DNA of 64,000 nt from Superficieibacter sp. 1612_C1. Lineage in GTDB: Bacteria > Pseudomonadota > Gammaproteobacteria > Enterobacterales > Enterobacteriaceae. A model generated the notes under the pieces. That model had not been told where the DNA came from, made no database searches, and saw nothing but the letters and a program-made list of their open reading frames with translations. A program made the position numbers and the translations under genes. Positions 1 to 11,903 of this stretch are shown piece by piece. The stretch is from the NCBI RefSeq assembly GCF_015234305.1, contig NZ_JADGMI010000005.1, positions 372,001 through 436,000 of the forward strand. Direction: 5' to 3'. Positions within the stretch are counted from its first letter, which is position 1; the number at the start of each line of letters is the position of its first letter.

Positions 1-860
1 TGTCGCACTATCCGCTGGTGGCCGGTCATGAGGTGATTGGTCGCGTGGTGGCGCTCGGCAGCGATGCGCAGGACAAGGGCCTGAAAGTGGGTCAGCGCGT
101 GGGAGTTGGCTGGACGGCGCGTAGCTGCGGGCACTGCGATGCCTGTATCAGCGGCAATCAGATTAACTGTCTGGAAGGCGCGGTGCCGACCATTTTAAAT
201 CGTGGCGGTTTTGCCGATAAGCTGCGCGCGGACTGGCAGTGGGTTATTCCGCTGCCGGAGAGTATTGATATCGAGTCGGCGGGTCCGCTGCTGTGCGGCG
301 GGATCACCGTGTTTAAGCCGCTGCTGATGCATCATGTGACGGCCACCAGCCGCGTCGGGGTGATTGGAATCGGCGGGCTGGGGCATATCGCCATTAAGCT
401 GCTGCACGCGATGGGCTGCGAGGTGACGGCGTTCAGTTCGAACCCGGCGAAGGAGCAGGAAGTGCTGAAGATGGGCGCGGATAAGGTGGTGAACAGCCGC
501 GATCCACAGGCGCTGAAGGCGCTGGCGGGTCAGTTCGATCTGATTATTAATACGGTGAACGTCGATCTGGACTGGCAGCCCTATTTTGAAGCGCTGGCGT
601 ATGGCGGTAATTTCCACACGGTGGGTGCGGTACTGAAGCCGCTGCCGGTACCGGCGTTTACCCTGATTGGCGGGGACCGCAGTATCTCCGGGTCGGCGAC
701 GGGTACGCCGTATGAACTGCGTAAGCTGATGAAGTTTGCCGGTCGGGCGAAGGTTGCGCCGACGACCGAGGAGTTCCCGATGTCGCAGATTAACGAAGCG
801 CTGAAGCACGTGCGCGAGGGGAAAGCCCGTTATCGCGTGGTATTGAAGGCGGATTTTTAA
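1..860 (+). CDS. ahr: NADPH-dependent aldehyde reductase Ahr, 5' end missing
   Basis: The C-terminal part of a zinc-dependent medium-chain alcohol dehydrogenase that reduces a broad range of aldehydes with NADPH in the cytoplasm. The reading frame is already open at base 3 ([10 protein letters not shown]...), so the start and the first catalytic zinc cysteine lie outside the window. Visible are the GHE zinc motif, the structural-zinc cysteine cluster [15 protein letters not shown] and the Rossmann signature [16 protein letters not shown]. The remaining sequence follows E. coli YjgB/Ahr almost without gaps and ends with the same VLKADF tail. The gene is separated from the convergent kinase gene by REP units and a hairpin terminator. 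Identification is firm; only the N-terminus cannot be judged. Confidence 0.95.
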   Translation, partial: SHYPLVAGHEVIGRVVALGSDAQDKGLKVGQRVGVGWTARSCGHCDACISGNQINCLEGAVPTILNRGGFADKLRADWQWVIPLPESIDIESAGPLLCGGITVFKPLLMHHVTATSRVGVIGIGGLGHIAIKLLHAMGCEVTAFSSNPAKEQEVLKMGADKVVNSRDPQALKALAGQFDLIINTVNVDLDWQPYFEALAYGGNFHTVGAVLKPLPVPAFTLIGGDRSISGSATGTPYELRKLMKFAGRAKVAPTTEEFPMSQINEALKHVREGKARYRVVLKADF

Positions 861-890
861 GGGCAAGGCTCAGGCTTTGGGCGCTTAAAT

Positions 891-1033
891 GCCGGACGGC
901 GCTACGCTTGCACCGGCCTACGATCTGAAATGTCGGGCGTTGACTCTGGCGTTGTGAATGCCGGGCGGCGCTGCGCTTGCACCGGCCTACGGTCTGAAAT
1001 GTCGGGCGTTGCGCTACGCTTGCACCGGCCTAC
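891..1033. repeat. REP/BIME cluster (three REP-like units)
   Basis: Three copies of the enterobacterial REP palindrome lie in tandem between the convergent ahr and dhaKL genes: 891-921, 960-990 and a shorter one ending near 1033. Each has a GCCGG(G/A)CGGC-type half followed by CACCGGCCTAC. The spacers share the text TCTGAAATGTCGGGCGTT, so the array looks like local duplication of a unit of roughly 70 bp. Confidence 0.85.
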
Positions 1034-1065
1034 AGCCTGGAGTGGTTGAGCGAGCGCGATTAACT

Positions 1066-1092
1066 GGCCGGGGTAAATGCCCCGGCCTTTTT
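1066..1092 (+). terminator. Rho-independent terminator after ahr
   Basis: An 8-bp GC-rich stem (GGCCGGGG/CCCCGGCC, loop TAAATG) is followed directly by TTTTT on the plus strand. It faces transcripts coming from ahr and ends just before the stop codon of the convergent dihydroxyacetone kinase gene. Confidence 0.75.
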
Positions 1093-1093
1093 A

Positions 1094-2734
1094 TTAGCCT
1101 TTTACCAGCGCGGCAAAGACCTCGGCGACCGCGACGGCACCGGGGTCGGTGACGCCGTCGAGGTTCTGGCTGTTGACGTAGGATGAGCGTCCTGCGCCCG
1201 CCTTCTGCATTGTTGCGGTATTGTCAGCGCCCTGCTGCGCGGCTTTGGCGGCGGTTTGAATATCGCCTTTGCGCAGCGCGTCCAGCGCCGGTTGCAGGGC
1301 GTCGATCAACGTTCGGTCGCCCAAATCGGCTCCGCCGTAGTGTTTCATCTGTTTCAGTCCGGTGAGCAGCGCCTCCGGCAGCGCGGTGCCATCCTGTACT
1401 GCCTGCCCGGCGGCGGTGAAGAAGATCGACATCAGTACGCCGCTGGAGCCGCCCATCACCGTGGCCAGCCGCTCGCCGACCAGTAGCAGAAGCTGGGCGG
1501 GATTGTTGAGCGGCAGTTTGCCCTGTTCAAGCAACTGCGCGATGTCGCGCGCGCCTTCGGCGAAGGTAGAGCCGGTGTCGCCGTCGCCCACTTTGGCATC
1601 CAGCGCGTTAAGGCGGTTCTCAAGGTCGATCAGCGTCCGGGTGGCGGTGGCAACGAGCTGTTTTACTCGTGGGTGGTCCGACGGCTCGGCCTCCACGCTG
1701 TCATAAATTTTGGTATGCGGCGCGGTTTTTAACGGTGCGAAGGCCACCGGTTTTTGCCAGCCGACGGTCTCGACGCTGGCGTTGAGCGCCTGTTCAAAGT
1801 GCTCGTTAAGACGCAGCAGCGAGAGGGAGAAGCCTTTCATGTCCAGCGAGCTGACCAGCGGCGCGGGGCCGATCAGATACGCAATCTGATCTTTTAACGC
1901 CGAGTGCGCCAGCTCTCTGGTGAGCAGCGCCATCTCCAGCGCCGAGACGCCGCCGAGGTTGTTGATAAGGACGGCAAAGCGGCCCTCACCCGCCTGTTCG
2001 CGCAGCGGGGCGACCAGCGCGTCGATGATGGCTTTGCTGTTATGGGTGTCGAGGGTGGACGCGCCCGGTTCGCCGTGGATGCCCAGCCCCAGCTCGGCCT
2101 GGCCCGCCGGAATGCGGCCTTCTTCGTCGCCGCTGCCCGGCAGGTTGCAGGTCTGCATCGCCACGCCGAGGCTGTACAGGTTGTCGCTGGTCTCCTGCGC
2201 GATGTCACGCACTTCGCTCAGGCTTTTGCCCTGCTCGGCGGCGTAGCCCGCGATTTTATGCACCAGCGCTGTGCCGGCGATGCCGCGCGGCTGTTTATTG
2301 TCCGGCAGCGCGATATCGTCGGCGACGATCACCATCTCGACCTTCAGGCCGTAGCGTTTGGCTTTCTCGGCGGCGAGACCAAAGTTGAGACGGTCGCCGG
2401 TGTAGTTTTTGACGATCAGCAGGCAGCCGCGATCGCCGGTGACGGCGACGATGGCGTTCAGTACCGCATCGACGCTCGGCGAGGCGAAGAGGTCGCCGCA
2501 GACGGCGGCGGTGAGCATCCCTTTACCGACAAACCCGGCGTGGGCCGGTTCGTGGCCGGAGCCGCCACCGGAGATCACCGCCACGCGGCCTTTATCCCAG
2601 TCGGCGCGGGCGACAACGCGGATCGCCGGGTCGATGTCGAGGCGAACGAGGTTGGCGTGTGGAGCGGAGAGAACAATCCCTTCGATGGCGTCGTTGACCA
2701 GCTGTTTGCGGTCATTAAAAAAGAATCTGGACAT
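1094..2734 (-). CDS. Single-chain ATP-dependent dihydroxyacetone kinase (DhaK-DhaL fusion)
   Basis: Phosphorylates dihydroxyacetone to dihydroxyacetone phosphate with ATP. The 546-residue chain carries an N-terminal DhaK domain (about 1-330) with the nucleoside/substrate region AVISGGGSGHEPAHAGFVG and the substrate-binding histidine in GIHGEPG. The C-terminal DhaL domain (about 350-546) has the metal/ATP motif NALDAKVGDGDTGSTF and the loop MGGSSGVLMS. It resembles the single-chain Citrobacter freundii enzyme, not the three-part PTS-dependent DhaKLM of E. coli. I start it at ATG 2734 (MSRFFFND) because AGGGA lies seven bases upstream; a longer frame to 2770 has no such support. No dha regulon genes flank it, so its physiological source of dihydroxyacetone is unclear. 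Confidence 0.9.
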   Translation of the reverse strand: MSRFFFNDRKQLVNDAIEGIVLSAPHANLVRLDIDPAIRVVARADWDKGRVAVISGGGSGHEPAHAGFVGKGMLTAAVCGDLFASPSVDAVLNAIVAVTGDRGCLLIVKNYTGDRLNFGLAAEKAKRYGLKVEMVIVADDIALPDNKQPRGIAGTALVHKIAGYAAEQGKSLSEVRDIAQETSDNLYSLGVAMQTCNLPGSGDEEGRIPAGQAELGLGIHGEPGASTLDTHNSKAIIDALVAPLREQAGEGRFAVLINNLGGVSALEMALLTRELAHSALKDQIAYLIGPAPLVSSLDMKGFSLSLLRLNEHFEQALNASVETVGWQKPVAFAPLKTAPHTKIYDSVEAEPSDHPRVKQLVATATRTLIDLENRLNALDAKVGDGDTGSTFAEGARDIAQLLEQGKLPLNNPAQLLLLVGERLATVMGGSSGVLMSIFFTAAGQAVQDGTALPEALLTGLKQMKHYGGADLGDRTLIDALQPALDALRKGDIQTAAKAAQQGADNTATMQKAGAGRSSYVNSQNLDGVTDPGAVAVAEVFAALVKG

Positions 2735-2799
2735 AATTTCCCTGAAATAAGTGGAACACAGGGAAAGCATAGTTCGCGCAGCGGGATAAACCGAGAAAA

Positions 2800-2835
2800 G
2801 CAGAAAATCCCTTCATCCGCAGGCGGATGAAGGGA
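2800..2835 (-). terminator. Terminator of the lptF-lptG operon
   Basis: A 13-bp perfect inverted repeat (2808-2820 with 2823-2835) is followed on the minus strand by ATTTTCTG, immediately downstream of the lptG stop codon. It also separates lptG from the start of the kinase gene that reads the same way. Confidence 0.75.
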
Positions 2836-2841
2836 GAGGCG

Positions 2842-3924
2842 TCAGGCCCGTTTCATCATCAACAGCAGGCTGATGAGGAAAAACAGCGCGCTGGGCAGCA
2901 GTGCGCCGAGGATCGGCGGAATGTTATACACCAGCGTCAGCGGACCGAAGATCTGATCCAGCACGTAGAAGATAAAGCCGAAGCTGATGCCGGTGACTAC
3001 CCGCACGCCCATTGGCACGCTACGCAGCGGACCGAAGATAAACGACAGCGCCATCAGCATCATCACCGCCACCGACAGCGGCTGGAAGATTTTACTCCAC
3101 ATCTTAAGCTGGTAGCGCCCCGCATCCTGGCCGCTCGACTGCAAGTAGCGGCTGTAGCTGTGCAGGCCGCTGATGGAGAGCGCGTCCGGCTCCAGCGCCA
3201 CCACACCCAGTTTGTCCGGGGTAAGGTTAGTTTTCCAGGTGCTGGTGACGGTCTGGGTGCCGGTGATCTGTTTCGGATCTTTCAGGTTGGACTCGTCCAC
3301 CTGCGACAGATTCCACTGCCCGCGGTCTTTGTCGAATTTAGCCGAGGCGGCGTAGCGCACCGACTGCAAGCGACGCTGGTCGTTAAACGCATAAATGCTC
3401 ACGCCGCCCAGTTCATCGTCACCTTTGATGCGCTCAATGTAGACGAAATCGTCGCCGTCTTTCGCCCACAAGCCCTGCTGCGTTGACAGCAGCGAGCCGC
3501 CGTACATCGCCTGGGCGCGGTAGTTACGCGCCATCTGCTCGCCCTGCGGCGCGACCCACTCACCGATGGCCATCGTCAGCAAGACCAGCGGGATAGCGGT
3601 TTTCATTACCGACAGCGCCACCTGGAGGCGGGTGTAGCCGGAAGCCTGCATCACCACCAGCTCGCTGCGCTGCGCCAGCATCCCCAGCCCTAACAGCGCG
3701 CCAAGCAGCGCCGCCATCGGGAAGAAGGTCTGGATATCTTTCGGCACGCTGAGGATGGTAAACATCCCCGCACCCAGCGCGTCATAGCTCCCCTGCCCGG
3801 CTTTTTTTAGCTGGTCGACAAACTTGATGATGCCGGAGAGCGACACCAGCATGAACAACGTCATCATGATGGTGTTGAAAATGGTCTTGCCGATATAGCG
3901 GTCAAGTACGCCAAATGCCTGCAT
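2842..3924 (-). CDS. lptG: LPS export ABC transporter permease LptG
   Basis: One of the two inner-membrane permeases of the LptB2FG complex that extracts lipopolysaccharide from the inner membrane and passes it to LptC, LptA and LptD. The 360-residue protein has three N-terminal membrane segments, a periplasmic beta-jellyroll domain (about 130-260) and three C-terminal membrane segments ending in LLLMMKRA, as in E. coli LptG. Its ATG overlaps the lptF stop by one base (TAATG), so the two genes are translationally coupled. Full length, no anomalies. Confidence 0.97.
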   Translation of the reverse strand: MQAFGVLDRYIGKTIFNTIMMTLFMLVSLSGIIKFVDQLKKAGQGSYDALGAGMFTILSVPKDIQTFFPMAALLGALLGLGMLAQRSELVVMQASGYTRLQVALSVMKTAIPLVLLTMAIGEWVAPQGEQMARNYRAQAMYGGSLLSTQQGLWAKDGDDFVYIERIKGDDELGGVSIYAFNDQRRLQSVRYAASAKFDKDRGQWNLSQVDESNLKDPKQITGTQTVTSTWKTNLTPDKLGVVALEPDALSISGLHSYSRYLQSSGQDAGRYQLKMWSKIFQPLSVAVMMLMALSFIFGPLRSVPMGVRVVTGISFGFIFYVLDQIFGPLTLVYNIPPILGALLPSALFFLISLLLMMKRA

Positions 3925-5024
3925 TATACCGCTCCTTTACGCGTGAAACCGGCACGCAGACGGCGCATCGGCACCGTATCCCACAGGTTCAGGGCGACGG
4001 CAACCGCAAAGTAAAGCAGGTTCACCGCCCACATCCAGATCATCGGGTCCAGCTTGCCTTTGCTGCCGTTGGATTTTAGCGAGGTCTGCACCAGGAAGAA
4101 AATCAGGTACAGCAGCATTGCCGGCAGCATCGACAGTACGCGTCCCTGACGCGGGTTGACCACGCTCAGCGGCACCACCATCAATGCCATAATGAACACG
4201 GTGGCCACCAGCGTGAAGCGCCAGTGTAGTTCGGCCCGCGCCCGGTCAGTATCAGTGTTCCACAGAGTACGCATGTTCATCTGATCGGTATCGTCAGGAT
4301 CGAGCGTCACCGCCTGATGGCCGATAATCGCCTGGTAGTTCTGGAAATCGGTAATACGGAAGTCGCGCAGCATCGCGGTGCCTTCGAAGCGGGTGCCTTT
4401 GTTTAAGGTCACGCTCTGGGAGCCGTCTTTATGCTGGGCCATCTGGCCGGAGTCCGCGACCACGACAGAAGGACGCGCGTTGCCTTTTGGCCGCAACTGG
4501 GCGAGGAACACGTCGTGGAAGCTGTTGCCGCTGACGCTCTCAATAAACAGCACCGAGTTGCCGTCGGTGGCCTGCTGGAACTGGCCCTGCGCCAGCGCCG
4601 CCATGCCGGGGTTGGCTTTGGCATCCGCCAGCACTTCATCCTGATGCCGGGAGGACCACGGCCCCGCCCACATTACGTTCACCGCCGCGACGATGCCGGT
4701 GAACAGCGCGAGGATCAGCGCCGCCTTCACCAGCACAGCCTTGCTCAGGCCGCAGGCGTGCATTACCGTAATTTCACTTTCGGTATACAGTTTGCCCAGC
4801 GTCATCAGCAGCCCGAGGAACAGGCTGAGCGGCAGAATAAGCTGCGCCATCTCAGGCACGCCCAGCCCCAGCAGCGAGAGCACCAGGTTCGTTGGGATTT
4901 CGCCGTCAACCGCCGCGCCCAGAATTCGTACCAGTTTCTGACAGAAGAAGATCAGAAGCAGGATGAAAAGGATCGCCAGCTGGCTTTTGAGCGTCTCCCG
5001 CACCAGATATCTTATGATTATCAC
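3924..5024 (-). CDS. lptF: LPS export ABC transporter permease LptF
   Basis: Partner permease of LptG in the LptB2FG lipopolysaccharide extractor. The chain of 366 residues begins MIIIRYLVRETLKSQLAIL, has six membrane segments in a 3+3 arrangement around a periplasmic jellyroll, and ends RKGAV, matching E. coli LptF throughout. It is the first gene of the two-gene operon, divergent from pepA across a 264-bp intergenic region that must hold both promoters. Confidence 0.97.
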   Translation of the reverse strand: MIIIRYLVRETLKSQLAILFILLLIFFCQKLVRILGAAVDGEIPTNLVLSLLGLGVPEMAQLILPLSLFLGLLMTLGKLYTESEITVMHACGLSKAVLVKAALILALFTGIVAAVNVMWAGPWSSRHQDEVLADAKANPGMAALAQGQFQQATDGNSVLFIESVSGNSFHDVFLAQLRPKGNARPSVVVADSGQMAQHKDGSQSVTLNKGTRFEGTAMLRDFRITDFQNYQAIIGHQAVTLDPDDTDQMNMRTLWNTDTDRARAELHWRFTLVATVFIMALMVVPLSVVNPRQGRVLSMLPAMLLYLIFFLVQTSLKSNGSKGKLDPMIWMWAVNLLYFAVAVALNLWDTVPMRRLRAGFTRKGAV

Positions 5025-6800
<1,776 letters not shown>

Positions 6801-6808
6801 TGCGCCAT

Positions 6809-7016
6809 GCCGGGTGGCGGCTTCGCCTTACCCGGCCTACAAACGGCAGCAAATCGTAGGCCGGGTAAGCGCAGCGCCACCCGGCATTAAGGCAACAAAT
6901 CCCAGGCCGGGTAAGCGCAGCGCCACCCGGCATTAAAGGCACCAAATCCCAGGCCGGGTAAGCGCAGCGCCACCCGGCATTAAAAGCACCAAACCCAGGC
7001 CGGGCTACCCGGCCTT
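6809..7016. repeat. REP array with tandem same-orientation units, period 46-47 bp
   Basis: One REP (6809-6840) is followed by REP units in the opposite orientation starting at 6858, 6904 and 6951 and a shortened one at 6997. The last four are spaced 46, 47 and 46 bp. The unit core is AGGCCGGGTAAGCGCAGCGC followed by CACCCGGCATTAA, and the linkers (CACCAAATCCC type) are nearly identical, which indicates tandem expansion of a REP plus linker. The last copy has lost its middle and reads AGGCCGGGCTACCCGGCC. Confidence 0.9.
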
Positions 7017-7046
7017 CACCGGTAACGTCATCACAAGAAGCCCTAT

Positions 7047-7490
7047 ATGAAAAACGCAACGTTCTACCTTCTGGACAACGACACCACTACCGACGGCCTG
7101 AGCGCCGTGGAACAACTGGTGTGTGAAATTGCCGCAGAACGTTGGCGCAACGGCAAACGCGTGCTGATCGCCTGCGAAGATGAGCAACAGGCGATCCGCC
7201 TCGATGAAGCGCTGTGGGCGCGCCCGGCGGAGAGCTTTGTGCCGCATAATCTGGCAGGCGAAGGTCCGCGCGGCGGCGCGCCGGTGGAGATCGCCTGGCC
7301 GCAGAAGCGTAACAGCAGTCCGCGCGATATCCTCATCAGCCTGCGGACAAACTTCGCAGATTTTGCCACCGCTTTCACAGAAGTGGTAGACTTCGTCCCT
7401 TATGAAGACTCTTTGAAACAACTGGCACGCGAACGCTACAAAGCCTACCGCGTGGCTGGTTTTAACCTGAATACGGCAGCCTGGAAATAA
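7047..7490 (+). CDS. holC: DNA polymerase III subunit chi
   Basis: Chi subunit of the clamp-loader complex; it pairs with psi (HolD) and contacts single-stranded-DNA-binding protein. The 147-residue length and sequence ([14 protein letters not shown] start, [21 protein letters not shown] near the end) match E. coli HolC. Its TAA overlaps the valS ATG by one base (TAATG), the same coupling seen in E. coli. Confidence 0.95.
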   Translation: MKNATFYLLDNDTTTDGLSAVEQLVCEIAAERWRNGKRVLIACEDEQQAIRLDEALWARPAESFVPHNLAGEGPRGGAPVEIAWPQKRNSSPRDILISLRTNFADFATAFTEVVDFVPYEDSLKQLARERYKAYRVAGFNLNTAAWK

Positions 7491-10345
7491 TGGAAAAGAC
7501 ATACAACCCGCAAGATATCGAACAGCCGCTTTACGAGCAGTGGGAAAAGCAGGGCTATTTCAAACCCAACGGTGATGAAAGCCAGGACAGCTTCTGCATC
7601 ATGATCCCGCCGCCGAACGTCACCGGCAGCTTGCATATGGGTCATGCTTTCCAGCAAACCATCATGGATACCATGATCCGCTACCAGCGCATGCAGGGTA
7701 AAAACACCCTGTGGCAGGCGGGGACCGACCACGCGGGTATCGCGACTCAGATGGTGGTTGAGCGTAAAATCGCTGCCGAAGAGGGCAAAACCCGCCACGA
7801 TTACGGTCGCGATGCCTTTATCGACAAAATCTGGCAGTGGAAAGCGGAATCCGGCGGCACGATTACCCGTCAGATGCGCCGTCTCGGCAACTCCGTGGAC
7901 TGGGAGCGCGAGCGCTTCACCATGGACGAAGGTCTTTCCAATGCCGTGAAAGAAGTCTTTGTCCGCCTGTACAAAGAAGATCTGATTTATCGCGGTAAGC
8001 GTCTGGTCAACTGGGACCCGAAACTGCGTACCGCGATTTCTGACCTCGAAGTGGAAAACCGCGAGTCGAAAGGCTCAATGTGGCACATCCGCTATCCGCT
8101 GGCCGACGGCGCAAAAACCGCCGACGGTAAAGATTACCTGGTGGTCGCCACCACCCGTCCGGAAACCCTGCTTGGCGATACCGGCGTGGCCGTTAACCCG
8201 GAAGATCCGCGTTATAAAGATCTGATTGGCAAATTCGTGGTGCTGCCGCTGGTTAACCGTCGCATTCCGATTGTCGGCGACGAACACGCCGATATGGAAA
8301 AAGGCACCGGCTGCGTGAAAATCACCCCGGCGCACGACTTTAACGACTATGAAGTCGGCAAACGCCACCAGCTTCCGATGATTAACATTCTGACCTTTGA
8401 CGGCGATATCCGTGAAAGCGCCCAGGTGTTCGATACCAAAGGCGAAGAGTCTGAGGTTTATGCCAGCGATATCCCGGCGGAGTTCCAGAAGCTGGAGCGC
8501 TTTGCCGCGCGTAAAGCGATGGTCGCCGCCGTTGACGCCCTCGGCCTGCTGGAAGAGATCAAACCGCACGACCTGACCGTCCCGTACGGCGACCGTGGCG
8601 GCGTGGTCATTGAACCAATGCTGACCGACCAGTGGTACGTCCGTGCCGATGTACTGGCGAAACCGGCGGTTGAAGCGGTTGAGAATGGCGATATTCAGTT
8701 CGTACCGAAACAGTACGAAAACATGTACTTCTCCTGGATGCGCGATATTCAGGACTGGTGTATCTCCCGTCAGCTGTGGTGGGGTCACCGCATCCCGGCA
8801 TGGTATGACAACGAAGGCAACGTCTACGTTGGCCGCACCGAGGACGAAGTGCGTCAGGAAAACAGCCTGGGCGCGGACGTTGCGCTTCGTCAGGACGAAG
8901 ACGTTCTGGACACCTGGTTCTCCTCCGCGCTGTGGACCTTCTCCACCCTCGGCTGGCCGGAAAATACCGACGCCCTGCGTCAGTTCCACCCGACCAGCGT
9001 GATGGTCTCCGGCTTTGACATCATCTTCTTCTGGATCGCCCGCATGATCATGATGACCATGCACTTTATCAAAGATGAAAACGGTAAGCCGCAAGTGCCG
9101 TTCCATACCGTCTATATGACCGGCCTGATCCGTGATGACGAAGGGCAGAAGATGTCCAAGTCCAAGGGCAACGTCATCGACCCGCTGGATATGGTTGACG
9201 GTATCTCCCTGGCGGATCTGCTGGAGAAACGTACCGGTAACATGATGCAGCCGCAGCTGGCGGACAAAATTCGCAAGCGCACCGAGAAGCAGTTCCCGAA
9301 CGGCATCGAGCCGCACGGCACCGACGCCCTGCGCTTCACCCTGGCGGCGCTGGCCTCTACCGGTCGCGATATCAACTGGGATATGAAGCGTCTGGAAGGT
9401 TACCGTAACTTCTGTAACAAGCTGTGGAACGCCAGCCGTTTTGTGCTGATGAACACCGAAGATCAGGATTGCGGCTTCAACGGCGGCGAAATGACCCTGT
9501 CGCTGGCAGATCGCTGGATCCTGGCGGAGTTCAACCAGACCATCAAAGCCTACCGTGACGCGCTGGATAGCTACCGCTTCGACATCGCGGCGGGCATCCT
9601 GTATGAGTTCACCTGGAACCAGTTCTGCGACTGGTATCTGGAGCTGACCAAGCCGGTGATGAACGGCGGTTCTGAGTCTGAACTGCGCGGTACGCGTCAC
9701 ACGCTGGTAACCGTGCTGGAAGGTCTGCTGCGCCTGGCGCATCCGATCATCCCGTTCATTACCGAGACTATCTGGCAGCGCGTGAAAGTGATTTGCGGTA
9801 ACACCGGCGACACTATCATGCTGCAACCGTTCCCGCAGTATGATGCGGCGCAGGTTGATGAAGCGGCGCTGGCCGATACCGAGTGGCTGAAGCAGGCGAT
9901 CATCGCGGTGCGTAACATTCGTGCGGAGATGAATATCTCTCCGGGTAAACCGCTGGAACTGCTGCTGCGCGGCGCAAGCGCCGACGCGACCCGTCGCGTG
10001 AACGACAACCGCAGCTTCCTGCAAACCCTGGCGCGTCTGGAAAGCATTACCGTGCTGCCAGCTGATGATAAAGGTCCGGTTTCGGTCACTAAAATCATCG
10101 ACGGTGCCGAGCTGCTGATCCCGATGGCGGGGCTTATCGACAAAGATGCCGAGCTGGCGCGTCTGGCGAAAGAAGTAGCGAAAGTCGAGGGTGAAGTGAG
10201 CCGTATCGAAGCCAAGCTGTCCAACGAAGGTTTTGTAGCGCGCGCGCCGGAAGCGGTGATTGCTAAAGAGCGTGAGAAGCTGGAAGGGTATGCCGAAGCG
10301 AAAGCGAAGCTGATTGAGCAGCAGGCGGTAATTAGCGCGCTGTAA
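7490..10345 (+). CDS. valS: Valyl-tRNA synthetase
   Basis: Charges tRNA-Val with valine and edits mischarged threonine. The 951-residue class I synthetase shows the HIGH-type motif as HMGH in [15 protein letters not shown], the KMSKS loop as [10 protein letters not shown], an editing (CP1) domain with [15 protein letters not shown], an anticodon-binding domain, and a C-terminal coiled-coil arm (about 880-951, [20 protein letters not shown]). Length and sequence agree with E. coli ValS. It is the distal gene of the holC-valS pair and ends at a REP pair and a strong terminator. Confidence 0.98.
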   Translation: MEKTYNPQDIEQPLYEQWEKQGYFKPNGDESQDSFCIMIPPPNVTGSLHMGHAFQQTIMDTMIRYQRMQGKNTLWQAGTDHAGIATQMVVERKIAAEEGKTRHDYGRDAFIDKIWQWKAESGGTITRQMRRLGNSVDWERERFTMDEGLSNAVKEVFVRLYKEDLIYRGKRLVNWDPKLRTAISDLEVENRESKGSMWHIRYPLADGAKTADGKDYLVVATTRPETLLGDTGVAVNPEDPRYKDLIGKFVVLPLVNRRIPIVGDEHADMEKGTGCVKITPAHDFNDYEVGKRHQLPMINILTFDGDIRESAQVFDTKGEESEVYASDIPAEFQKLERFAARKAMVAAVDALGLLEEIKPHDLTVPYGDRGGVVIEPMLTDQWYVRADVLAKPAVEAVENGDIQFVPKQYENMYFSWMRDIQDWCISRQLWWGHRIPAWYDNEGNVYVGRTEDEVRQENSLGADVALRQDEDVLDTWFSSALWTFSTLGWPENTDALRQFHPTSVMVSGFDIIFFWIARMIMMTMHFIKDENGKPQVPFHTVYMTGLIRDDEGQKMSKSKGNVIDPLDMVDGISLADLLEKRTGNMMQPQLADKIRKRTEKQFPNGIEPHGTDALRFTLAALASTGRDINWDMKRLEGYRNFCNKLWNASRFVLMNTEDQDCGFNGGEMTLSLADRWILAEFNQTIKAYRDALDSYRFDIAAGILYEFTWNQFCDWYLELTKPVMNGGSESELRGTRHTLVTVLEGLLRLAHPIIPFITETIWQRVKVICGNTGDTIMLQPFPQYDAAQVDEAALADTEWLKQAIIAVRNIRAEMNISPGKPLELLLRGASADATRRVNDNRSFLQTLARLESITVLPADDKGPVSVTKIIDGAELLIPMAGLIDKDAELARLAKEVAKVEGEVSRIEAKLSNEGFVARAPEAVIAKEREKLEGYAEAKAKLIEQQAVISAL

Positions 10346-10353
10346 GCCCGCTC

Positions 10354-10446
10354 TGCCTGGCGGCGCTTCGCTTGCGCGGGCCTACAGGCATAACACATTG
10401 ATATCTTGGGTTTTGTAGGCCGGGTAAGCGAAGCGCCACCCGGCAT
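10354..10446. repeat. REP pair (BIME) after valS
   Basis: Two REP palindromes in opposite orientation (10354-10385 and 10415-10446) sit between the valS stop codon and its terminator. They would be transcribed at the 3' end of the valS message. Confidence 0.85.
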
Positions 10447-10478
10447 GCTTCCCCGGATTAACGTTCGACAACACGCTG

Positions 10479-10505
10479 AGGCCGGAACCTGTTCCGGCCT
10501 TTTTT
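10479..10505 (+). terminator. valS terminator
   Basis: A 9-bp stem (AGGCCGGAA/TTCCGGCCT, loop CCTG) is followed by six T residues on the plus strand, four bases before the convergent yjgN stop codon. Confidence 0.85.
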
Positions 10506-10509
10506 ATGA

Positions 10510-11709
10510 TTACAGGAACGGCAAGGCGGGCATGACACCACGCGACACTTTCGCCAGGACGCCAGCATCGGCTTGCTGGTCATTATTCTCTAACGCCAGC
10601 GCGTCCAGATCGCCAATCACCTGCGTGTTTTGCGCCTGCCAGGAGATCATCCAGATTTTCAGCAAAGGATACGCCAGGCCGCCAGTAATGCCAGAAACCA
10701 CCACTAATGCACACATCCGGTAAAGCATACCGGAGTAGTTCATTGTCGAGCGGAAACGAATACGCCCGCCGTCCAGTGAAAGTCGGCTCATGAAATGGTT
10801 ACGCAGGGAGACCGTTAAATAACTGGTACTGATCGCAATACCAAAATAATAAACCACCTGCGCGATAATCCTCGTGCGCAGTCCCTCCATAATCTCGCTC
10901 ATGTCCATTATGTCACTGGCTCCGTATAAGGAACCGCCCCGCATTTCATCCATAAACTGATCGAACATGATATACCCCGCCACGCCTATAAAGGGGATCA
11001 GAGTAACAAACGCCAGAATCGCGAATTTAATACAGTAGCCAGTATCTAATTTCACCTCGAAACGATGTATGCCAAAACTAATATTATTCCAGAGGAACGG
11101 CATTATCTTACTAAACAAGGTACCGTTAAAAATGCCAATCGCCACTATACATACCAGCGCCAGGACAACGCCTGATATAATCATTTCGCTCGCACTATCT
11201 GCCGGACACATCTTTGCAATGAGTAAAACGCACAGGCCCAGTACGATAGCCAATACGATCGGCAAGCCCACCATTACCCACCAGAACCGTTTCATCGAAC
11301 AACTAAAGCCGAAACGTACGCCGTTCAGACTGGTCATCACCGCCTGATAGCGTAACCCTTTCACGACCATAAATGGCAACAGGACAAACAAGGCAATCAC
11401 CAGGACAATGGCCAAAGCGGGAATACGCGCTACTATCGATACCAGAACGGCAATATAAATAACCATGAAAAACAGCAAACTTACGAAAATATTCCCACCC
11501 GTTACGCCATAAGAAAAACTCTGGCCGTTAACTTCCATATTAGAATAAATATAGCGGCGGCATTTCATCAGCGCCCACGGGGTATAAATACCCAGCGTAA
11601 TAATGCACAATAAAACATTCACCAAACAAATAAGAAAATATTTTCCGCCATCGCCGCGAAAGACAAACGGATGGCACTGAGCATCCGTGCTATTTATAGC
11701 TTTGTTCAT
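10510..11709 (-). CDS. yjgN: DUF898-family inner-membrane protein YjgN
   Basis: A 399-residue polytopic membrane protein of the DUF898 family, function unknown. It starts MNKAINSTDAQCHPFVFRGDGGKYF and has repeated hydrophobic segments across the chain. The aromatic-rich FRGDG(G)KYF entry motif and the GITLGIYTPWA-like ICLVNVLLCIITLGIYTPW segment are typical of the family. Length agrees with E. coli YjgN. It is divergent from yjgM. No enzymatic motif is visible. Confidence 0.88.
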   Translation of the reverse strand: MNKAINSTDAQCHPFVFRGDGGKYFLICLVNVLLCIITLGIYTPWALMKCRRYIYSNMEVNGQSFSYGVTGGNIFVSLLFFMVIYIAVLVSIVARIPALAIVLVIALFVLLPFMVVKGLRYQAVMTSLNGVRFGFSCSMKRFWWVMVGLPIVLAIVLGLCVLLIAKMCPADSASEMIISGVVLALVCIVAIGIFNGTLFSKIMPFLWNNISFGIHRFEVKLDTGYCIKFAILAFVTLIPFIGVAGYIMFDQFMDEMRGGSLYGASDIMDMSEIMEGLRTRIIAQVVYYFGIAISTSYLTVSLRNHFMSRLSLDGGRIRFRSTMNYSGMLYRMCALVVVSGITGGLAYPLLKIWMISWQAQNTQVIGDLDALALENNDQQADAGVLAKVSRGVMPALPFL

Positions 11710-11903
11710 AAAACGTCCCTAAATTAACAAATCCATAACTAAGATAACTGTTTTTAAAACAGGCTAAGGCCTGTGGCAGTACAATACTCTCTTCCCGTCC
11801 TGTCTGACAAAAAAATTTGCCACTTTATAAGTCGCTTGCGCCGCATTAGAGAGAATGGTATTAAATAAATGCATAAGTATGATATGTGCAATTGGGTAAT
11901 GTT

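Noticed and set aside
891-1033. Short direct repeats resembling a CRISPR array
   Set aside because: Units are REP palindromes, spacers are similar to each other, there are too few units, and no cas genes are present.
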